A DNA stretch of 64,000 nt from Xylanimonas oleitrophica (GTDB lineage: Bacteria > Actinomycetota > Actinomycetes > Actinomycetales > Cellulomonadaceae). Below are positions 7,107 through 15,924 of the stretch, piece after piece (within the stretch, counting starts at the first letter, position 1; every line of letters begins with the position of its first letter). Location: assembly GCF_003244315.1 (NCBI RefSeq), contig NZ_QKWH01000003.1:186001-250000 (forward strand). Reading direction: 5' to 3'. A program made the position numbers and the translations under genes. Under the pieces are notes generated by a model. The model saw only the letters and a program-made list of their open reading frames with translations, made no database searches and was not told the DNA's origin.

Positions 7107-8489
7107 GTGACCGACAGCCAGCACCCCACGGACGTCGCCGCGCTGCGCGCGCACGTCGACGACCTGTTCCCCGCCCTCCAGGCCGACCTCGTCTCGCTCG
7201 TGCGCATCCCGAGCGTGTCGGCCGCCGCCTTCGACCAGTCGCACGTGGCGGCGTCGGCCGATGCCGTGGCCGCGCTGCTGCGCGACGCCGGCCTGCCGGA
7301 CGTGCGCGTGCTGCGCTCGCAGCGACCCGACGGGACCCCCGGCGCCCCCGCCGTCGTCGCCCGCCGGCCGGTGCCCGAAGGGGCCCCGACCGTCCTGCTG
7401 TACGCCCACCACGACGTGCAGCCGCCCGGCGAGGGGTGGGACACCGACCCCTTCGAGCCCGTCCAGGTCGGCGAGCGGCTGTTCGGCCGCGGCGCGGCGG
7501 ACGACAAGGCCGGCATCGCCGCCCACCTGGGCGCCCTGCGCACCCTCGCCGCGGCGGGCGGGCTGCCGGACGTGGGCGTGACCGTGTTCGTCGAGGGGGA
7601 GGAGGAGGCCGGGTCCCCGTCCTTCCACCAGTTCCTCACCGACCACCGGGACCTGCTCGCTGCCGACGTGATCGTCGTCGCCGACTCCACCAACTGGAAG
7701 GTGGGCGTGCCGGCGCTGACGACGTCGCTGCGCGGTCTGCTCGACGGCGTGGTGGAGGTGGAGGTGCTCGAGCACGCCGTGCACTCCGGCATGTTCGGGG
7801 GCCCCGTGCTCGACGCCAACCTCCAGCTGGCCCGCCTGCTCGCGACCCTGCACGACGACGCCGGCAACCTCGCCGTCGACGGGCTGGTCCACGCCCCGGA
7901 GCCCACGGTGGACTACGACGAGGCAGCCTTCCGTGCCGACGCCTCGGTGCTCGACGGCCTGGCGCTCGCGGGCGAGGGCAGCATCGCGGGGCGTCTGTGG
8001 ACCAAGCCGGCCCTGGCCGTGATCGGGATCGACGCGACGAGCGTCGCCCACGCCTCCAACACGATCGCCCCCCGCGCCGCCGCGAAGCTGTCGCTGCGGC
8101 TGGCTCCCGGCCAGGACCCGGACGCCGCCGACGCCGCCCTGGGCGCGCACCTGGCCGCCCACGCCCCGGCCGGTGCGAAGGTGACCTGGACGCGGTGGGA
8201 GAAGGGGAAGGCGTTCCAGGCCGCGGACGACACCGCCGCGATGCGCGCCGCCCGGTCCGCGTTCGCCGCCGCCTGGGGCACCGAGCCGGTGGACGTCGGG
8301 GTGGGCGGCTCGATCCCGTTCATCGCGGACCTGCTCGAGGTCTTCCCCGACGCCGCGATCCTGGTGACCGGCGTGGAGGACCCGGACTCCCGCGCGCACG
8401 GCGCCAACGAGTCGGTCCACCTGGGAGAGCTGCGCAAGGTCGTCCTTGCCGAGGCGCTGCTGCTCGCGCAGGTCGCGCGAGGGCTGTGA
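7107..8489 (+). CDS. M20-family dipeptidase
   Basis: 460 residues, the normal size for M20 peptidases. It should hydrolyse dipeptides with two zinc ions in the cytoplasm. Metal and catalytic motifs are present in order: VLLYAHHDVQPPG, LFGRGAADDKAGIAAHL with the bridging Asp, VEGEEEAGSPSF with the catalytic Glu pair, a conserved ADSTNW, and the C-terminal GANESVHLGEL histidine. The dimerisation domain lies between GLLDGVVEVEVLEHAVHSG and the C-terminal lobe. It is transcribed alone from a leaderless promoter and ends in a TGA that begins a four-copy tandem repeat. Confidence 0.92.
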   Translation: MTDSQHPTDVAALRAHVDDLFPALQADLVSLVRIPSVSAAAFDQSHVAASADAVAALLRDAGLPDVRVLRSQRPDGTPGAPAVVARRPVPEGAPTVLLYAHHDVQPPGEGWDTDPFEPVQVGERLFGRGAADDKAGIAAHLGALRTLAAAGGLPDVGVTVFVEGEEEAGSPSFHQFLTDHRDLLAADVIVVADSTNWKVGVPALTTSLRGLLDGVVEVEVLEHAVHSGMFGGPVLDANLQLARLLATLHDDAGNLAVDGLVHAPEPTVDYDEAAFRADASVLDGLALAGEGSIAGRLWTKPALAVIGIDATSVAHASNTIAPRAAAKLSLRLAPGQDPDAADAALGAHLAAHAPAGAKVTWTRWEKGKAFQAADDTAAMRAARSAFAAAWGTEPVDVGVGGSIPFIADLLEVFPDAAILVTGVEDPDSRAHGANESVHLGELRKVVLAEALLLAQVARGL

Positions 8490-8542
8490 CCCCGGACCTG
8501 TGACCCGGGAGCCGTGACCCCGGGGCTGTGACCTGGGCTGCG
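8487..8542 (+). repeat. Four 14-bp tandem repeats starting at the dipeptidase stop codon
   Basis: Units start at 8487, 8501, 8515 and 8529, each beginning TGACC. The first TGA is the stop codon. Because 14 is not a multiple of 3, the four TGAs fall in all three reading frames. Units are imperfect (for example TGACCCCGGACCTG and TGACCCCGGGGCTG). Confidence 0.75.
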
Positions 8543-8543
8543 A

Positions 8544-8582
8544 GCCCGTGCGTGCCGACCCGTCCGGTCGGCACGCACGGGC
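8544..8582. terminator. 17-bp perfect hairpin between convergent genes
   Basis: Arms 8544-8560 and 8566-8582 are perfectly complementary with a 5-nt loop. It can serve both the dipeptidase and the leftward thioesterase gene. No T-tract. Confidence 0.75.
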
Positions 8583-8622
8583 CGCGTGCGGAGATGCCGG
8601 GCCGGGCCCGGCCGAGGCGGTG

Positions 8623-9189
8623 TCAGCCCTGGGCAGTCTCGCCGTCGGCCGCCGGGGCCTCGCGGTGCGCGACGTCGACGGCGCGGGCCCAGGCCAGCAC
8701 CTCGGCGGGCAGCTCCGGGCTCGCGAGCGGGGCGTCGTCGCCCAGGAGGGCGACGACGTCGGACATCGGGATGCGCTCACCGCTCTTGCTGAGGAACCTT
8801 GCCGCGACCCAGCCGGTGGCGCAGAGCTGGTCGCCGCGCGTGAAGACCTGCTCCATGTAGACGACGCGCGGGTCCCACCCGAGCACGCGGGTGGTGATGC
8901 GGAAGCGCTCGCGCAGCTGCAGCGAGCGCTTGTACTTCATGGTCGAGGCCGCCACCACGGGGTACCAGCGGCGCTCGTTGAGCCGGGAGAAGCCGTCGAG
9001 GTCCGCCAGGTAGTTCCACCGGGCCACGTCCATCATCTGCAGGTACGTGCCGTTGTTGACGTGGAACAGCACGTCCAGGTCGCCCGGCTGCACCCGCATG
9101 TCGGTGACCGACGGGTCGAGCACCCCCATGCCGGGCACGGGCTTGCGGGGGCGGAACGTCTTCCAGGCCAGCTGCAGCACTCGAGTCAC
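8623..9189 (-). CDS. Hotdog-fold acyl-CoA thioesterase-like protein
   Basis: 188 residues. The hotdog signature DLDVLFHVNNGTYLQMMDVARW is near residue 38, with Asp and His-Asn-Asn at the positions used by 4-hydroxybenzoyl-CoA-type thioesterases. A second part, STMKYKRSLQLRERFRITTRVLGWD, matches the central helix and strand pattern. These proteins hydrolyse acyl thioesters; the natural substrate is unknown. The length and the N-terminal extension (RVLQLAWKTFRPRK) resemble the THEM6-like group. GTG start at 9189. Confidence 0.85.
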   Translation of the reverse strand: MTRVLQLAWKTFRPRKPVPGMGVLDPSVTDMRVQPGDLDVLFHVNNGTYLQMMDVARWNYLADLDGFSRLNERRWYPVVAASTMKYKRSLQLRERFRITTRVLGWDPRVVYMEQVFTRGDQLCATGWVAARFLSKSGERIPMSDVVALLGDDAPLASPELPAEVLAWARAVDVAHREAPAADGETAQG

Positions 9190-9246
9190 CTGGGCAGGCT
9201 ACTGCCCGAGACCCCCGGTACCAGGTATCGAGCGGCTCCAGGGGCG

Positions 9247-9867
9247 TCAGGGGGCGCCCTCCTCCCGGGACGGTGCCTCGTGCTGGATCGCGTGCCGCAC
9301 GGCGCGAGCCACCGCCGCCGACTCCAGCCGGGCGACCAGGTGCAGCGCCATGTCGATCCCCGCCGTCACGCCCGCAGACGTGACGACGTCGCCGTCGTCC
9401 ACGTACCGGGCCTCGGTGTCGACGACGACCGAGGGGTCCGCCTGCGCCAGGTCGTCGTACCGGTCGTGGTGCGTGGTCGCCGGCCGGCCGGCGAGCAGGC
9501 CCGCGGCGGCCAGCACGAGGGCGCCGGTGCACACGCTCGCCACCAGCGGGGTGCCGACCCGCACGTGCCGCAGCCACGCCAGGTGCGCCGGGTCGTCCAG
9601 CAGCGGCCGGGTGCCGGGGCCGCCGGGGTGCACGAGCACGTGCAAGGGTCCGACGTCGTCGGCGGACGCGGCGGGCAGCATCCGCAGGCCGTGGGCGAGC
9701 CGGACGCCGGCGCCGTCCCGGGAGAACGTGGCCACCGTCGGCTCCAGGGCAGAGCGCTCGGCCCACGCCGAGAGCACCTCGAACGGCCCTGCCACGTCGA
9801 GCTCGTCCGCGCCGTCGAAGACGAGGATGCCGACACGGGGACCGGCGCTGGTCGTCATGGCCACCAT
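9247..9867 (-). CDS. DJ-1/PfpI-family protein
   Basis: 206 residues. The fold shows as VGILVFDGADELDVAGPFEVLSAW with the conserved Glu of GPFEV, and the nucleophile elbow VASVCTGALVLAAAG with the family cysteine. VTSAGVTAGIDMALHLVARL matches GATase1-like regulators and isonitrile hydratases. Without the C-terminal AraC domain found in some relatives, it is an enzyme or chaperone-like stand-alone protein; substrate unknown. Start is ATG at 9867; ATG at 9858 is possible. It is divergent from the glycerate-kinase-like gene with only about 20 bp between starts. Confidence 0.85.
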   Translation of the reverse strand: MVAMTTSAGPRVGILVFDGADELDVAGPFEVLSAWAERSALEPTVATFSRDGAGVRLAHGLRMLPAASADDVGPLHVLVHPGGPGTRPLLDDPAHLAWLRHVRVGTPLVASVCTGALVLAAAGLLAGRPATTHHDRYDDLAQADPSVVVDTEARYVDDGDVVTSAGVTAGIDMALHLVARLESAAVARAVRHAIQHEAPSREEGAP

Positions 9868-9888
9868 GCTCGTGCCACGATCGCCGTC

Positions 9889-10464
9889 GTGCACGTGCTC
9901 CTGCTCGCGGCCGACGCCGCCACCGCCGAGACCCTGGCGGACGCCTGGCGTGCCGCTGCGGCCGGCACGGTGGAGCCCGCGGTGCTGCCGGCGGCGGAGC
10001 CTGACGGCGACGAGCGCGACGGCGGCCGGCGCGAGACGGGTGGGGTCCTGGTCCCCGTGGCAGCCCTGGGCCTGACCAGGGCCCACCTCCCGGCGCACCC
10101 GCAGGAGGAGCGTCTGCGCCGCCTCGTCGCGGCCGCCGACCTCGTCGTCGTGCACGTGGAGCGGCTCGACGCGGCGGCCCTGCGGGCGGCGCCCCTCGGG
10201 CTGGCCGGCCGCGTCGCGGGGGAGCGGGCGCTGCCTGTCGTCGTCCTGGCGGGGCGCAGCGAGGTGGCTCGCAGGGAGTGGTCCGCCGCAGGGGTCAGCG
10301 GCGTGCACGTCGTCGGTGCGGACGGGCCCGAGGGCGGGCTCGCGCCCACGCCGGAGAACGCGGACGGCGTCGGGGACGGCGGTGCGGCGGCAGCGGTGGC
10401 GGACGGCGGGCGGGCTGCCCGGGTGGCGCGCGCGGCCCGCACCTGGGCACCCCGGTGGGCCTGA
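9889..10464 (+). CDS. Short glycerate-kinase-like protein
   Basis: 191 residues from GTG at 9889. Residues near 80-145 (AADLVVVHVERLDAAAL, LAGRVAGERALPVVVLAGRSEVARREWSAAGVSGVHVVG) resemble the GEG-type strand and the PVVVLAG...RRE...AGV segment of glycerate kinases. The family is normally about 350-400 residues, so only a part corresponds. M. tuberculosis carries a longer relative beside erpA (Rv2205c next to Rv2204c, from memory), which supports the placement. The N-terminus (VHVLLLAADAATAETLADAW) reads like a real start. Function as a kinase is doubtful; it may be a degraded or repurposed domain. Confidence 0.6.
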   Translation: MHVLLLAADAATAETLADAWRAAAAGTVEPAVLPAAEPDGDERDGGRRETGGVLVPVAALGLTRAHLPAHPQEERLRRLVAAADLVVVHVERLDAAALRAAPLGLAGRVAGERALPVVVLAGRSEVARREWSAAGVSGVHVVGADGPEGGLAPTPENADGVGDGGAAAAVADGGRAARVARAARTWAPRWA

Positions 10465-10490
10465 CGCCCCCACGCGGCCCCGCCGGTGCG

Positions 10491-10496
10491 TAGTAT
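10491..10496 (+). promoter_or_regulatory. -10 box of erpA
   Basis: TAGTAT, giving a leader of roughly 30 nt that contains the GGAGGA ribosome-binding site of erpA. Confidence 0.5.
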
Positions 10497-10533
10497 CGGG
10501 AAGAGCGAGACCCGTCCCGTCGTTGGAGGAAGC

Positions 10534-10884
10534 ATGACCGACACTCTCGAGACCGCCACGCACGGCGTGGTCCTGACCGACGTCGCCGCGAACAAGGTCC
10601 GCAGCCTCCTGGAGCAGGAGGGCCGCGACGATCTTCGCCTGCGCGTGGCCGTGCAGCCCGGCGGCTGCTCGGGCCTGATCTACCAGCTCTACTTCGACGA
10701 GCGTCTCCTCGACGGGGACGCGGTGCGCGACTTCGACGGTGTCGAGGTCGTCGTCGACAAGATGAGCGTCCCGTACCTCGAGGGCGCCACGGTCGACTTC
10801 GCGGACACCATCGAGAAGCAGGGCTTCACGATCGACAACCCCAACGCCGGCAGCTCCTGCGCCTGCGGCGGCTCGTTCGCCTGA
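10534..10884 (+). CDS. erpA: Iron-sulfur cluster insertion protein, A-type (HesB/IscA)
   Basis: 116 residues. A-type carriers deliver Fe-S clusters to target proteins. The three ligand cysteines are present: one in VQPGGCSGLIYQLYFD and two in the C-terminal SSCACGG. The core VVLTDVAANKVRSLLEQEG and FDGVEVVVDKMSVPYLEGATVDF are standard. The ATG at 10534 follows GGAGGA at the right distance. It sits just before the respiratory genes, whose Rieske protein needs a 2Fe-2S cluster, and the same erpA-cytochrome neighbourhood is known in mycobacteria. Confidence 0.96.
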   Translation: MTDTLETATHGVVLTDVAANKVRSLLEQEGRDDLRLRVAVQPGGCSGLIYQLYFDERLLDGDAVRDFDGVEVVVDKMSVPYLEGATVDFADTIEKQGFTIDNPNAGSSCACGGSFA

Positions 10885-10914
10885 CGCCGCGGGGCGCGCG
10901 GCGCCTCGACGGCC

Positions 10915-10954
10915 CGAGGGCCCGGACATCGCGAGAGCGGTGGCCGGGCCCTCG
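10915..10954 (+). terminator. Hairpin after erpA
   Basis: An 11-bp perfect stem (arms 10915-10925 and 10944-10954) with an 18-nt loop, 30 nt after the erpA stop. Confidence 0.6.
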
Positions 10955-11162
10955 TCGTGTCGGGGGGCCCGTGCGATAGGTCACAGGGGTGGGCACACGG
11001 CGGGCTGGTCCGTCACCTCGGGTGCGCGACAGGCGGGAGCAGGTCGGTTCGATCTGACACTTCGTCTCACGGTGTCGTGACCAGCCCGGATGGTGGCGCA
11101 CGGGGCGCAAGACGTCACGTCGGGCTCACCTCGAAACGGCCGTGTCTGGGCGGAGGTCGCGC

Positions 11163-11168
11163 TAGGCT
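11163..11168 (+). promoter_or_regulatory. -10 box of the ctaC-ctaD-ctaF operon
   Basis: TAGGCT about 100 nt upstream of ctaC. The -35 region is not obvious. Unlike many genes here, ctaC would have a long leader. Confidence 0.45.
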
Positions 11169-11220
11169 GCGATGTATCGAGGACGAAGGTCCCGCCGGTG
11201 GTCTGCCTGTAGGTGCCCGT

Positions 11221-11258
11221 GTCACGACGGGGGCCTGGGCCACGGCGCGGGTCGTGAC
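11221..11258 (+). promoter_or_regulatory. Inverted repeat in the ctaC leader
   Basis: GTCACGAC at 11221-11228 pairs with GTCGTGAC at 11251-11258, ending 14 nt before the start codon. It could fold next to the ribosome-binding site or bind a dimeric protein. Confidence 0.4.
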
Positions 11259-11272
11259 GTGAAAGGCCTCCC

Positions 11273-12193
11273 TTGCAGTCGAAGCCCCCCACCCGCAGCA
11301 CGCGGGCCATCCTGCGCGCGACGGCGATCGCCGGCGCCGTCGCGGTGCTGGCCTCCGGCTGCGCCAGTGAGACGATCAAGCGCGGGTACCTCCCCGGATA
11401 TTCCGACGGGGAGGTGACCAACCATACGGAGCGCATCACCCAGCTGTGGGTCGGCTCGTGGATCGCCGCGCTCGCCGTCGGCATCATCACCTGGGGCCTG
11501 ATCCTGTGGTGCGTGGCTGCCTACCGGAAGCGCAAGGACGACCACCAGCTGCCGATCCAGACGCGTTACCACCTGCCGCTCGAGCTGATGTACACGGTCG
11601 TGCCGCTGGCGATGGTGCTGGTGCTCTTCTACTACACCGACCGCGACATGGCCGCCATCAACAACGTCGAGGGCGAGGCCGACGTCCACATCCAGGTCAT
11701 CGGCAAGCAGTGGAGCTGGGACTTCAACTACCTCGACGACGAGGTCTACGACACCGGTCAGCACCTGATCGACGTCGGCGGCCAGACCGCCGAGGACCAG
11801 GTCGACGGCGCGCGCGGCACGTCCACCGCGCTGCCCACGCTGTACCTGCCCGTCAACCAGACGGTCGAGTTCACCGTCGACTCGCGCGACGTCATCCACT
11901 CGTTCTGGATCCCGGCGTTCCTGTACAAGATCGACATGATCCCCGGGCGGACCAACACCTTCCAGGTGGAGCCCACCCGTGAGGGCACGTACGCCGGCAA
12001 GTGCGCCGAGCTCTGCGGCGAGTTCCACTCCGGCATGCTCTTCAACGTCCGCGTCGTCTCGCAGGAGGAGTACCAGGCGCACATGGACGACCTGCGAGAG
12101 CAGGGCAACGTCGGTGAGCTGGGCCTGGACCTCAACCGCCACCAGAGCGACCCGTACAACGCCCGGACCACCACCGAGGAGGCCGGTCACTGA
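11273..12193 (+). CDS. ctaC: Cytochrome c oxidase subunit II (aa3 type)
   Basis: 306 residues. Subunit II receives electrons from cytochrome cc through its CuA centre and passes them to haem a. A lipoprotein signal ([11 protein letters not shown] lipobox, Cys near residue 30) is followed by two membrane segments ([20 protein letters not shown] and [17 protein letters not shown]) and the extracytoplasmic cupredoxin domain. The CuA ligands are visible in DVIHSFW and [12 protein letters not shown]. The start is TTG at 11273 with AAAGG about 8 nt upstream. It overlaps ctaD by one base at the TGATG junction. Confidence 0.96.
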   Translation: MQSKPPTRSTRAILRATAIAGAVAVLASGCASETIKRGYLPGYSDGEVTNHTERITQLWVGSWIAALAVGIITWGLILWCVAAYRKRKDDHQLPIQTRYHLPLELMYTVVPLAMVLVLFYYTDRDMAAINNVEGEADVHIQVIGKQWSWDFNYLDDEVYDTGQHLIDVGGQTAEDQVDGARGTSTALPTLYLPVNQTVEFTVDSRDVIHSFWIPAFLYKIDMIPGRTNTFQVEPTREGTYAGKCAELCGEFHSGMLFNVRVVSQEEYQAHMDDLREQGNVGELGLDLNRHQSDPYNARTTTEEAGH

Positions 12194-14034
12194 TGGCCAT
12201 CACCGCTTCCCACAGCGCCCCCGACCAGATCCCCGGTCTCTCGCCCCGGCGGCAGACCCTCGGGCGTACGGTCGTCAAGTGGGCCACCTCCACCGACCAC
12301 AAGACGATCGGGTACATGTACCTGATCACGTCGTTCGTCTGGTTCTGCATCGGTGGCGTCATGGCCCTGGTGATCCGGGCCGAGCTCTTCGAGCCCGGCA
12401 TCCAGATCGTGCAGAGCAAGGAGCAGTACAACCAGCTCTTCACGATGCACGGCACGATCATGCTGCTGCTGTTCGCGACGCCGCTGTTCGCCGGCTTCTC
12501 GAACATCGTCATGCCGCTGCAGATCGGTGCCCCGGACGTCGCGTTCCCGCGCCTGAACATGCTGGCCTACTGGCTGTACCTGTTCGGCGGCATCATCGCC
12601 GCGGCCGGCTTCTTCACCCCGCAGGGTGCTGCCTCGTTCGGCTGGTTCGCCTATGCCCCGCTGTCGAACACGACATTCAGTCCAGGGCTCGGTGGTGACC
12701 TCTGGGTCTTCGGGCTCGCCCTGACCGGCTTCGGCACGATCATGGGTGCGGTCAACTTCATCACCACGATCATCACCATGCGTGCTCCGGGCATGACCAT
12801 GTTCCGGATGCCGATCTTCACCTGGAACACGCTCATCACGAGCCTCCTGGTGCTCATGGCGTTCCCCCCGCTGGCCGCCGCGCTCTTCGCGCTCGGCGCC
12901 GACCGCCGCTTCGGCGCGCAGGTCTTCAACCCGGACAACGGCGGGGCCATCCTGTGGCAGCACCTGTTCTGGTTCTTCGGCCACCCCGAGGTCTACATCA
13001 TCGCGCTGCCGTTCTTCGGCATCGTGTCGGAGATCCTCCCGGTCTTCAGCCGCAAGCCGATCTTCGGCTACAAGGGCCTCATCTACGCGACGATCGCGAT
13101 CGCGGCCCTGTCGGTCACCGTGTGGGCCCACCACATGTACGTGACCGGCGCGGTCCTGCTGCCGTTCTTCGCGTTCATGACGATGCTGATCGCGGTGCCC
13201 ACCGGCGTGAAGTTCTTCAACTGGATCGGCACCATGTGGAGAGGGAAGCTCACCTTCGAGAACCCCATGCTCTGGTCGATCGGGTTCCTGGTCACCTTCC
13301 TCTTCGGTGGTCTGACCGGCATCATCCTGTCGAGCCCGGCCCTGGACTTCCAGCTCTCCGACTCCTACTTCGTGGTGGCCCACTTCCACTACGTGGTGTT
13401 CGGCACCGTGGTGTTCGCGATGTTCGCCGGCTTCTACTTCTGGTGGCCCAAGTTCACCGGTCGCATGCTGGACGAGCGCCTCGGCAAGATCCACTTCTGG
13501 CTGCTGTTCATCGGCTTCCACACCACGTTCCTGGTGCAGCACTGGCTCGGCGCCGACGGCATGCCGCGCCGCTACGCGGACTACATGCCGGAGGAGGGCT
13601 TCACCTGGATGAACCAGGTGTCGACCGTCGGCTCGTTCGTGCTCGCCGCCTCGATGCTCCCGTTCTTCTGGAACGTGTATTCCACCTGGCGCAAGGCGCC
13701 GCTGGTCGAGGTCGACGACCCGTGGGGCTACGGCCGTTCGCTCGAGTGGGCCACGTCCTGCCCGCCGCCGCGGCACAACTTCACGTCGCTGCCGCGCATC
13801 CGCAGCGAGTCCCCGGCGTTCGACCTGCACCACCCCGAGGTCGTGGCGATGGAGTTCCCGGAGCTGTACCCGGGCGTCCTCGACCAGGTCTACGGTGACG
13901 CGGACCGCCGCGGCCAGCAGTCCCAGGCGCAGGAGCGTGCCGGCCAGGACTACCCCGAGAAGCACCGGAGCAGCACCACCGTCATCGACGAGCCGCGCCC
14001 CGGTAACGAGAACGACGAGGAGACCGGAAAGTGA
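12193..14034 (+). CDS. ctaD: Cytochrome c oxidase subunit I (aa3 type)
   Basis: 613 residues with 12 predicted membrane helices. It carries haem a and the haem a3-CuB site where oxygen is reduced and protons are pumped. Visible landmarks: the low-spin haem His in [16 protein letters not shown], CuB His in [15 protein letters not shown], the HHMYVTG histidine pair, and the paired histidines in [16 protein letters not shown]. The family-specific C-terminus is long and polar (about 90 residues after the last helix). Second gene of the ctaC-ctaD-ctaF operon. Confidence 0.98.
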   Translation: MAITASHSAPDQIPGLSPRRQTLGRTVVKWATSTDHKTIGYMYLITSFVWFCIGGVMALVIRAELFEPGIQIVQSKEQYNQLFTMHGTIMLLLFATPLFAGFSNIVMPLQIGAPDVAFPRLNMLAYWLYLFGGIIAAAGFFTPQGAASFGWFAYAPLSNTTFSPGLGGDLWVFGLALTGFGTIMGAVNFITTIITMRAPGMTMFRMPIFTWNTLITSLLVLMAFPPLAAALFALGADRRFGAQVFNPDNGGAILWQHLFWFFGHPEVYIIALPFFGIVSEILPVFSRKPIFGYKGLIYATIAIAALSVTVWAHHMYVTGAVLLPFFAFMTMLIAVPTGVKFFNWIGTMWRGKLTFENPMLWSIGFLVTFLFGGLTGIILSSPALDFQLSDSYFVVAHFHYVVFGTVVFAMFAGFYFWWPKFTGRMLDERLGKIHFWLLFIGFHTTFLVQHWLGADGMPRRYADYMPEEGFTWMNQVSTVGSFVLAASMLPFFWNVYSTWRKAPLVEVDDPWGYGRSLEWATSCPPPRHNFTSLPRIRSESPAFDLHHPEVVAMEFPELYPGVLDQVYGDADRRGQQSQAQERAGQDYPEKHRSSTTVIDEPRPGNENDEETGK

Positions 14035-14432
14035 AGATCGAGGTCAGGCTCTTCATCTGGCTCACGCCGTTCTTCCTCGTGGCCGGGGTCGTCTACGGCG
14101 TCCTGACCGGGTGGGACGAGCCGGTCGGCTACCTGGGCATCCCGCTCGTCGGGGCCCTGATGGCGATGATCGGCGCCTACCTCGCGCTCACGGCCCGTCG
14201 CATCGACCCGCGTCCGGAGGACGACGAGAACGGCGACATCGAGCAGGGCGCCGGCGACCAGGGAGTGTTCGCCCCCTGGAGCTGGTGGCCGCTGGTCATC
14301 GGTGCCGCGTCGTCCATCGTGTTCCTCGGCCTGGCCGTCGGCTGGTGGGTGCTCTACATCGGCTTCATCTTCAGCGTCATCGGCCTGATCGGCTGGGTGT
14401 TCGAGTTCAGCCGCGGGCGCCACGCCCACTGA
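14031..14432 (+). CDS. ctaF: Actinobacterial cytochrome c oxidase subunit IV
   Basis: 133 residues with four membrane segments, among them [39 protein letters not shown] and the C-terminal [21 protein letters not shown]. The acidic loop [21 protein letters not shown] and FAPWSWWPL match the actinobacterial subunit IV family, which stabilises the bcc-aa3 supercomplex. Its GTG start overlaps the ctaD stop (GTGA), so it is translated with ctaD. A strong hairpin follows. Confidence 0.95.
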   Translation: MKIEVRLFIWLTPFFLVAGVVYGVLTGWDEPVGYLGIPLVGALMAMIGAYLALTARRIDPRPEDDENGDIEQGAGDQGVFAPWSWWPLVIGAASSIVFLGLAVGWWVLYIGFIFSVIGLIGWVFEFSRGRHAH

Positions 14433-14487
14433 TCGCGAGCCGGCAGCGAGCAGGAAGACGCCGCACGCAGACGGTCTGCGAATCCCT

Positions 14488-14523
14488 CGAGAGGGGCTCG
14501 TCCTTCGGGACGGGCCCCTCTCG
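14488..14523 (+). terminator. Terminator of the ctaCDF operon
   Basis: CGAGAGGGGC and GCCCCTCTCG pair, extended by TCC/GGA around a TTCG tetraloop (14488-14523). It begins about 55 nt after ctaF. Confidence 0.8.
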
Positions 14524-14551
14524 TCATGTCCGACGCGTGATCGGCCCTCTG

Positions 14552-14557
14552 TAGCGT
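14552..14557 (+). promoter_or_regulatory. -10 box of the orphan gene at 14564, leaderless
   Basis: TAGCGT with 6 nt to GTG at 14564. Confidence 0.55.
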
Positions 14558-14563
14558 GGGCCC

Positions 14564-14986
14564 GTGATCGACGACGAGAGGGCGCGGTGGATGCGTGAAC
14601 GTCCTGCGGCGCAGGTCTGGCTCCTCGACGGTGTCCCACCCGCGCGGGACTTTGACGAGGTGGCCGTGGCAGCCGGTCTGGAGCCGTTGGGGAGGGCGTG
14701 GGTCGAGGTCGACCCCGAACGCGCCGAAGGCCTCCTGACGGGGCTGCTGCGCACCGGCCTGGCCTACGGGGACGAGCTGATGCCCGAAGGCCGAGCGCGT
14801 TGGCTCGCCTCCGAGTTCATCAGGTCGTGCGGCACGTATGGGGCGAGGTACGGGACGAACACCGTCGGCACACCGGGAGAGAACGGTGCGTCGTGGACGC
14901 CCGCGACGAGCCACGACGTCGACGCGGGGGTCGTGCTGCTCGGGCGTGCCGGTTCCGCGTGCTACTGGGTCGCGGAAGACGTGTGA
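14564..14986 (+). CDS. Orphan soluble protein, unknown function
   Basis: 140 residues, no membrane segment or signal peptide. The N-terminus (DDERARWMRERPAAQVWLLDG) and the C-terminus (SHDVDAGVVLLGRAGSACYWVAEDV) resemble small uncharacterised actinobacterial proteins that I associate loosely with immunity-type proteins; this is weak. It has its own leaderless promoter and lies between the two respiratory clusters, next to sodA. Codon use is slightly less GC-rich than in the flanking genes. No catalytic motif is visible. Confidence 0.65.
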   Translation: MIDDERARWMRERPAAQVWLLDGVPPARDFDEVAVAAGLEPLGRAWVEVDPERAEGLLTGLLRTGLAYGDELMPEGRARWLASEFIRSCGTYGARYGTNTVGTPGENGASWTPATSHDVDAGVVLLGRAGSACYWVAEDV

Positions 14987-15135
14987 GCGGTGAGGCCCGG
15001 TCCGACCCGGGAACCGGCGTAGAAGACGGCTACGGGCCCGCTCCCGGCGGTGACGGACACTTCCGGGGCCGCCGCGACCTGGCCGCGACGTCAGGCCAGC
15101 AACGAGAGCGAGGTCGCTGTCAGGGCGCCATGAAC

Positions 15136-15174
15136 GACTGCGGCCCCTCCCCGTCCGGGGGAGGGGCCGCAGTC
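15136..15174. terminator. Hairpin downstream of sodA
   Basis: A 17-bp stem (arms 15136-15152 and 15158-15174) with a 5-nt loop. It lies 17 nt beyond the sodA stop on the minus strand and can also end transcription from the orphan gene. Confidence 0.8.
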
Positions 15175-15190
15175 CTCTGCGAGCCGTACG

Positions 15191-15820
15191 TCAGACGGTC
15201 GGGACGATCAGGCCCGCGGTCTGGGACTTGGCCCGCGCGAGACGCTGCTCGGCGTCGGCCCAGTTGACCACGTTCCACCAGGCGCCCACGTAGTCGGCGC
15301 GGACGTTCTGGTAGTCGAGGTAGTAGGCGTGCTCCCAGCAGTCGAGCAGCACGATCGGCACGAGGCCGAGGGCGATGTTGCCCTGCTGGTCGTAGAGCTG
15401 CACGATGACGAGCTTCTGGCCGATGGAGTCCCAGGCGAGGATCGCCCAGCCGGAGCCCTGCACGCCGGCAGCCACGGCGGCGAAGTGGGCCTTGAACTTC
15501 TCGAACGAGCCGAAGTGCTCGTCGATCGCCGCACCGATCTCACCGGTGGGCTCGCCGCCACCCTCGGGGGAGAGGTTCGTCCAGAACGCCGAGTGGTTGA
15601 CGTGGCCACCCAGGTTGAACGCGAGGTTCTTCTCGTGGAGGTTGACCGCGGCGAGGTCACCGGACTCGCGGGCCTCCTCGAGCTTCTCGAGCGCGGTGTT
15701 GGCACCGGTGACGTAGGCCTGGTGGTGCTTGGAGTGGTGCAGCTCCATGATCCGGCCCGAGATGTGGGGCTCGAGCGCCGCGTAGTCGTACGTCAGGTCA
15801 GGGAGCGTGTAGACAGCCAT
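15191..15820 (-). CDS. sodA: Superoxide dismutase, Mn/Fe type
   Basis: 209 residues. It converts superoxide to hydrogen peroxide and oxygen. Metal ligands are read from [23 protein letters not shown], and [13 protein letters not shown] (Asp and His). WAILAWD and the GSG before it are typical of the family; the GGHVNH motif fits the Mn/cambialistic type better than strict Fe, but metal choice is not certain. The ATG at 15820 has AGGAGGA at ideal distance; the TTG one codon upstream is not needed. Its position beside the respiratory chain, a main source of superoxide, makes sense. Confidence 0.96.
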   Translation of the reverse strand: MAVYTLPDLTYDYAALEPHISGRIMELHHSKHHQAYVTGANTALEKLEEARESGDLAAVNLHEKNLAFNLGGHVNHSAFWTNLSPEGGGEPTGEIGAAIDEHFGSFEKFKAHFAAVAAGVQGSGWAILAWDSIGQKLVIVQLYDQQGNIALGLVPIVLLDCWEHAYYLDYQNVRADYVGAWWNVVNWADAEQRLARAKSQTAGLIVPTV

Positions 15821-15924
15821 CAACTTCCTCCTGGGTAGGTCCGGCCGCCAGGGTGGAGGCCGGCTGGGACGCCGGGGCGGTGGTTCGGCGTGAGCCGGCC
15901 GCCACCACGGCGTACGTTCGTGGG

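Larger units (their letters stand above)
10885..11272 (+). other. Intergenic region with erpA terminator and ctaC promoter/leader
   Basis: 388 bp without a convincing gene. It holds the erpA terminator, a stretch with no feature I recognise (10955-11140), a TAGGCT -10 candidate at 11163-11168, and a leader of about 100 nt before ctaC that contains an 8-bp inverted repeat. Confidence 0.6.

Noticed and set aside
8487-8582. CRISPR or mobile element end at the 14-bp array and adjacent hairpin
   Set aside because: No spacers, no flanking duplications and no transposase; the hairpin fits a terminator between convergent genes.
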